Positions 6,230-9,583 of a stretch of 9,583 nucleotides of DNA are shown here, piece after piece. The DNA is taken from NCBI GenBank assembly GCA_003519965.1, contig DOVS01000288.1, positions 1 through 9,583 of the forward strand, given 5' to 3'. The stretch's first letter is position 1, and each line of letters begins with the position of its first letter. The notes under the pieces are model-generated. The model was not told where the DNA came from, ran no database searches, and was given only the letters and a program-made list of their open reading frames with translations. This DNA comes from Betaproteobacteria bacterium (lineage in GTDB: Bacteria; Pseudomonadota; Gammaproteobacteria; Burkholderiales; UBA9220). The translations under genes and the position numbers were made by a program.

Positions 6230-7675
6230 TTACGGTGTTGGATTCGCCGCGCTTTGCGCGCGCAAAGTCTTCAGGCGCGCTTCAATTGCAGTGAGTTGAT
6301 AGAATGTGCCGCCGCCGCTTTTGAGCGCGAGTTGCAATTGCTCGATGGCGGCGGGCAGGTTGTTTAGATGCGCATAGGCTTCCGCCATCGCTTGATGGCG
6401 CAACAAATTATCGCCTTGTTGCGCATAGGCGTGAGCCTGAAACTCGTATAGCCAGTAGTCGCCGGGGTGGTTGGCCAGCTTGCTTGCGATTGTTTTCAAG
6501 GCCGCCGCGCTGTTTTTATTTTGCAGCAACGCGTCGATATAGCCATAGTAGAGCGCGCGGTAGCCGGGGAAATCTTGAAGCGCCGCACGGTATTCGGCAA
6601 TAGCGTCTTTCCGCTGGCCTTCGGCTGTTTTTAGTTGCGCCGCCAAGGTGTCGATGGCCGGGCTGGCCGGGGCTTGTTTCAGCAATAGGGCAAGCTGGCG
6701 GTTGGCTTTCGGGAACGCGCGCGCACGCATCAACGCCTGGATTAGTCCATAGCGCTCAGCCGCTTCGTTGGCGTATTTTTGCTCCCGCAGATTATTTTCG
6801 AAGGTTTGCACCGCGGTTTGCGGCGTTCCTTGCGTGGCGCGCAATTTGGCGCGCATAAGCTGAAACATCAGGCTATCCGGTACTTGGCGGTACGGAAGGC
6901 CCGCCACCCGGTTTTCCAAATCGGCGATCCGCTGCGTGGTGAGCGGGTGGGTGCGCAGATAAACCGGCGCATCGTTTTCATACAGCCGGGTCTTTTTCAA
7001 CAAACGGCGGAAAAACGCCGGCATGGCGCGTGGGTCGAAGCCTGACTTAATTAGGATTTGCAATCCCACCCGGTCGGCTTCTTCCTCGTCGTGGCGGCTA
7101 AAGCTCAACGTACTTTGCGCCGTTCCCGCCTGGGCGGCGGCCAGCGCGGCGTCGGATACCTGGGTGTTGGTGCGGGATGCGAGGATGGCGACCGCTAGCG
7201 CGGCCAGCGCGGGAATCATGAGCCGCTTTTGGTGGGCCGCCATGCGCGACATATGGTGCTGGACTTCATGGCCCAATTCGTGGGCTAGCACGCTGGCGAG
7301 CTCCGATTCGTTTTGCGTGGCGAGGATTAGGCCGGTATGTACGCCGATATAGCCGCCAGGCAACGCGAATGCGTTGATGGTGTGGTCGTTGACAATAAAA
7401 AAATGATAGTGCGCCGTGTTTTCCGGGCTATGCGCGACTAAACGGTAACCGAGGTGATTGATGTAGTCCGTTAGCTCGGGATCGTCGTCGTAATGACGGC
7501 TGTTGCGGATTTCCCGCATGATCTCGTTGCCCAGTTGTCGCTGTTGCTGGGGAGAAAATGCACTTTGCGAGGCGTCCCCTAAGCTGGGCAAACCGTCTGC
7601 TCCGGCGCTCGGCATGGCGAGCGCCAGAGCGGCCAGTAGGTGGAGATATTTCATAATGCTAAGATAGTGCTTCAT
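6230..7675 (-). CDS. M48-family periplasmic metalloprotease with TPR region, BepA/YfgC-like
   Basis: This is a zinc metalloprotease resembling BepA, which in Enterobacteria monitors outer-membrane protein (LptD) assembly. It is 481 residues. A Sec signal peptide ends near PSAGA (22-26), followed by the typical LPSLGDASQSAFSPQQ region. The zinc site is HELGH (132-136), and E197/D201 in HDEEEADRVG provide the downstream ExxxD motif. A hydrophobic segment (152-166) precedes it, and RTHPLTTQRI (241-250) matches the conserved THP region. The C-terminal half is alpha-helical with TPR-like units (for example AQLKTAEGQRKDAIAEYRAA and LNNLPAAIEQLQLALKSGG). ATG 7675 and an internal ATG at 7654 are both possible starts; neither has a clear ribosome binding site, and 7654 gives a more compact signal peptide. 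It is divergent from moaC, 59 bases away, and upstream of soxX on the same strand. Confidence 0.9.
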   Translation of the reverse strand: MKHYLSIMKYLHLLAALALAMPSAGADGLPSLGDASQSAFSPQQQRQLGNEIMREIRNSRHYDDDPELTDYINHLGYRLVAHSPENTAHYHFFIVNDHTINAFALPGGYIGVHTGLILATQNESELASVLAHELGHEVQHHMSRMAAHQKRLMIPALAALAVAILASRTNTQVSDAALAAAQAGTAQSTLSFSRHDEEEADRVGLQILIKSGFDPRAMPAFFRRLLKKTRLYENDAPVYLRTHPLTTQRIADLENRVAGLPYRQVPDSLMFQLMRAKLRATQGTPQTAVQTFENNLREQKYANEAAERYGLIQALMRARAFPKANRQLALLLKQAPASPAIDTLAAQLKTAEGQRKDAIAEYRAALQDFPGYRALYYGYIDALLQNKNSAAALKTIASKLANHPGDYWLYEFQAHAYAQQGDNLLRHQAMAEAYAHLNNLPAAIEQLQLALKSGGGTFYQLTAIEARLKTLRAQSAANPTP

Positions 7676-7734
7676 TAGGCGATGACGGTCATAAGGGCGG
7701 AAAGTTCATTGGATAGGGACGAAGGATTGCAATA

Positions 7735-8211
7735 ATGAGCAAGTTTACACATTTTGACGCCGAGGGACAGGCGCGCATGGTGGATGTCGCGGGGAAAGAC
7801 GAAACCCGCCGCGTCGCTCGTGCGGCGGGGTCGATCAGCATGCGGCCGGAAACGCTGACGCTGCTGCTGGCGGGCGGCAGCAAAAAAGGCGATGTACTGG
7901 GCGTGGCGCGCATCGCCGCCATCCAGGGGGCGAAAAGAACCGCCGATCTGATTCCGCTGTGCCATCCTTTGGCGCTGACTAAGATCGGCGTCGATTTCCA
8001 TATCCGGGAAAGCGCGGCGGAGATCGAGTGCGTAGCGACTGTCGAGACATTGGGGCGCACCGGCGTGGAGATGGAGGCGCTGACCGCCGTCAGCCTCGCT
8101 GCGCTAACCGTTTATGACATGGTGAAAGCCGTGGACAAATCAATGACCATATCGGAGATTCGCCTCGTGCTGAAAGATGGCGGAAAATCCGGACTATTCA
8201 AGGCAGAATAA
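7735..8211 (+). CDS. moaC: MoaC, cyclic pyranopterin monophosphate synthase
   Basis: MoaC acts with MoaA to convert GTP to cyclic pyranopterin monophosphate, the first intermediate of molybdenum cofactor synthesis, in the cytoplasm. It is 158 residues, full length. Family hallmarks are complete: [14 protein letters not shown] (50-63), [13 protein letters not shown] (67-79), [14 protein letters not shown] (107-120), [11 protein letters not shown] (127-137) and KDGGKSG (147-153). Residues matching the E. coli active site are K51, H77, E112, E114, D128, K131 and K147. ATG 7735 has GAAGGA eight bases upstream. Its stop codon overlaps the moeA start by one base (TAATG), so the two are translationally coupled. 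The upstream gap of 59 bases is too short for a molybdenum-cofactor riboswitch and shows no clear promoter. Confidence 0.96.
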   Translation: MSKFTHFDAEGQARMVDVAGKDETRRVARAAGSISMRPETLTLLLAGGSKKGDVLGVARIAAIQGAKRTADLIPLCHPLALTKIGVDFHIRESAAEIECVATVETLGRTGVEMEALTAVSLAALTVYDMVKAVDKSMTISEIRLVLKDGGKSGLFKAE

Positions 8212-9389
8212 TGGCCCTTACCCCCGTATCCGAAGCGCTGGAGCGCGTGCTGAACCTATGCCCCGTAATGGCCACTGAAACCGTGCCGCTGGCCGAGGAC
8301 GCCGGCCGCGTTCTGGCCGAGCCGGTGGCCGCAACGCGCAACCAGCCGCCTTTTAGGGCGTCGGCGATGGGTGGTTATGCGGTTCGGGCGGAAGACCTCA
8401 AACCGGGCGCACGGCTGGAACTGGTCGGTGAATCTCCGGCGGGTGGCCAGTTTGAGGGCACAGTTGGTGCTGGAGACGCGGTGCGAATTTTCACCGGCGG
8501 CGCGGTGCCCGAGGGCGCGGACCGCGTGGTGATTCAGGAAAACGTGAGCCGCGAGGGCAACACGGTGCTCCTGAACGAGGCGCCGGGGGATGCGCTGAAC
8601 CTGCGTCCTGTGGGCGCGGATTTCAAGATCGGTGACACTCTGGCCGCCCCGCGGCGGCTAAGCGCGGCAGATATCGCACTGCTGGCGGCCATGAACATCC
8701 CCGATGTGCCGGTGCGGAAAAAGCCGGTGGTCGCGGTTATCCCGACAGGTGATGAATTGGTGATGCCCGGCGAGCAGCCGGGGCCAACGCAGATAATCAC
8801 CTCGAACAATTTTGCGCTCAAAGCCCAATTGGAGGCACAGGGTGCCGAAGTGCGGCTGCTGCCAATCGCACGCGATAACCGCCCCGCCCTGCGCGCCGCC
8901 TTCAAGCTAACCGAGGGGGCAGATATGGTGGTTACCCTTGGCGGTGCCTCGGTCGGGGATTATGACCTGATTGGCCCGATGGCGGAGGAGTTGGGGATAT
9001 CTCTCGATTTCAGTAAAATCGCTATGCGGCCGGGCAAGCCTTTGATTGCGGGCCATATTTCCGGCGTTCCAATGTTTGGCCTGCCGGGGAACCCAGTGTC
9101 CTCGATGGTGTGCACGCATGTGTTTTTGCGCCCAGCTATTGATAAAATGCTGGGGCTCGATGCCAAGGCCCTGCCCCGCCAGCGCTTTGCCTTAACCGAA
9201 GCCTTGCCGGAGAACGGCGTTCGGGCGCATTATATGCGCGGACGGGTAGAAAACGGGACGTGCACACCGGCGAGCCGTCAAGATAGTGCGCTGATTACGG
9301 TGATGGCAAATTCAAACGCCCTGATCGTGCGCGCGCCATTTGTCAAAGCAGCGAAAGCCGGCGATATGGTGGAGTGCATTCTGTTCTAG
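8211..9389 (+). CDS. moeA: MoeA, molybdopterin molybdenumtransferase, with D-to-G change in the SAMDGYA motif
   Basis: MoeA inserts molybdate into adenylylated molybdopterin to complete molybdenum cofactor. It is 392 residues, normal length, with the usual order: an N-terminal region with PPFRASAMGGYAV (46-58), RIFTGGAVPEGAD (92-104), the MoCF-binding fold with PTGDELV (178-184), GGASVGDYD (244-252), AMRPGKPL (271-278) and GLPGNPVSSM (290-299), then a beta-rich C-terminal domain. The striking oddity is glycine at position 54 (codon GGT, 8370-8372) where MoeA proteins almost always have aspartate (SAMDGYA); the equivalent E. coli D59 is considered functionally important. The rest of the frame is intact. 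It starts by one-base overlap with moaC and is followed after 60 bases by lexA. Confidence 0.95.
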   Translation: MALTPVSEALERVLNLCPVMATETVPLAEDAGRVLAEPVAATRNQPPFRASAMGGYAVRAEDLKPGARLELVGESPAGGQFEGTVGAGDAVRIFTGGAVPEGADRVVIQENVSREGNTVLLNEAPGDALNLRPVGADFKIGDTLAAPRRLSAADIALLAAMNIPDVPVRKKPVVAVIPTGDELVMPGEQPGPTQIITSNNFALKAQLEAQGAEVRLLPIARDNRPALRAAFKLTEGADMVVTLGGASVGDYDLIGPMAEELGISLDFSKIAMRPGKPLIAGHISGVPMFGLPGNPVSSMVCTHVFLRPAIDKMLGLDAKALPRQRFALTEALPENGVRAHYMRGRVENGTCTPASRQDSALITVMANSNALIVRAPFVKAAKAGDMVECILF

Positions 9390-9418
9390 TTGACACAAAA
9401 CCGGAACAAGTGTAGAAC
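9390..9418 (+). promoter_or_regulatory. lexA promoter with overlapping GAAC-N7-GAAC LexA box
   Basis: A consensus -35 TTGACA (9390-9395) is followed, at 17-base spacing, by TAGAAC (9413-9418, four of six matches to TATAAT). The direct repeat GAAC-AAGTGTA-GAAC (9404-9418) is the LexA operator type established for Alphaproteobacteria (GTTC-N7-GTTC on the other strand). Its second half is the -10 element itself, so bound LexA would block its own transcription. The promoter begins directly after the moeA stop codon, so lexA can be induced independently of moaC-moeA. Confidence 0.85.
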
Positions 9419-9449
9419 GTAGAGAAATAATCCCTGCGGAGAGTGTGCC

Positions 9450-9583
9450 ATGCTTACGAAAAAACAGTTGGACCTGCTGAAATTTATCCACATGCGGGTG
9501 CAGGCAGATGGCGTATCACCCTCGTTTGACGAAATGAAAGAAGCGCTGAACCTGCGATCCAAATCCGGCATTCACCGCTTGAT
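9450..9583 (+). CDS. lexA: LexA SOS repressor, amino-terminal part (runs off the window)
   Basis: LexA represses SOS genes and cleaves itself when activated by RecA. Only 44 residues are visible, covering most of the winged-helix DNA-binding domain: [16 protein letters not shown], then [19 protein letters not shown] and GIHRL. This is the alphaproteobacterial form; gamma LexA has a different recognition helix and a palindromic CTGT-N8-ACAG operator. ATG 9450 is preceded by GGAGAG (9438-9443) at six bases. The protease domain lies beyond the window, so completeness cannot be judged. An SOS box sits in its promoter. Confidence 0.93.
   Translation, partial: MLTKKQLDLLKFIHMRVQADGVSPSFDEMKEALNLRSKSGIHRL

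Noticed and set aside
7676..7734. Molybdenum-cofactor riboswitch before moaC
   Set aside because: Only 59 bases separate moaC from the divergent protease gene, too few for the roughly 130-base aptamer, and no matching helices are seen.

Overview
The window is a stretch of a proteobacterial chromosome carrying a thiosulfate-oxidation (Sox) operon, flanked by a MacAB-type exporter, a periplasmic M48 metalloprotease, and a molybdenum-cofactor/lexA operon. The host is most likely a chemolithotrophic or mixotrophic sulfur oxidiser. The right end is alphaproteobacterial in character: the first 44 residues of LexA have the [11 protein letters not shown] / RSKSGIHRL form, a GAAC-N7-GAAC direct repeat overlaps its promoter, and moaC-moeA-lexA is a gene order I associate with Alphaproteobacteria. 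The remainder (BepA-like protease, soxXYZAB without soxCD, one-heme SoxA) looks more beta/gamma-like and uses leucine codons differently, so transfer or an assembly join is possible.

Layout. Minus strand, read from right to left: M48/BepA-like protease (7675-6230); a 245-base regulatory gap; soxX (5984-5559), soxY (5525-5055), soxZ (4973-4653) and soxA (4567-3737); a strong intrinsic-terminator-like hairpin (3668-3632); soxB (3594-1876); a second terminator (1851-1826); macA-like adaptor (about 1716-574); and the macB-like ATPase (533-1, running off the window). Plus strand, divergent from the protease: moaC (7735-8211), moeA (8211-9389, one-base overlap) and lexA (9450 onward, incomplete). 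No gap between genes exceeds 300 bases. I see no tRNA, rRNA, insertion sequence or CRISPR array.

How the genes work together. SoxY (Tat-exported, with a GGCGG carboxy-terminal arm) and SoxZ (no signal, carried with SoxY) form the carrier. SoxX and SoxA are periplasmic c-type cytochromes that couple thiosulfate to the SoxY cysteine. SoxB hydrolyses the terminal sulfone as sulfate. The sulfane dehydrogenase soxCD is absent here, which fits the branched pathway in which sulfane sulfur is stored or handled by other enzymes. MoaC and MoeA make molybdenum cofactor and LexA is the SOS repressor; neither is evidently tied to Sox, although molybdoenzymes such as sulfite dehydrogenase are common in sulfur oxidisers.

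The points most worth a second look are the terminator between soxA and soxB, the loss of a conserved aspartate in MoeA, the change of phylogenetic flavour near 7.7 kb, and inverted repeats upstream of soxX. I found no clearly undescribed system: every long gene falls in a known family.
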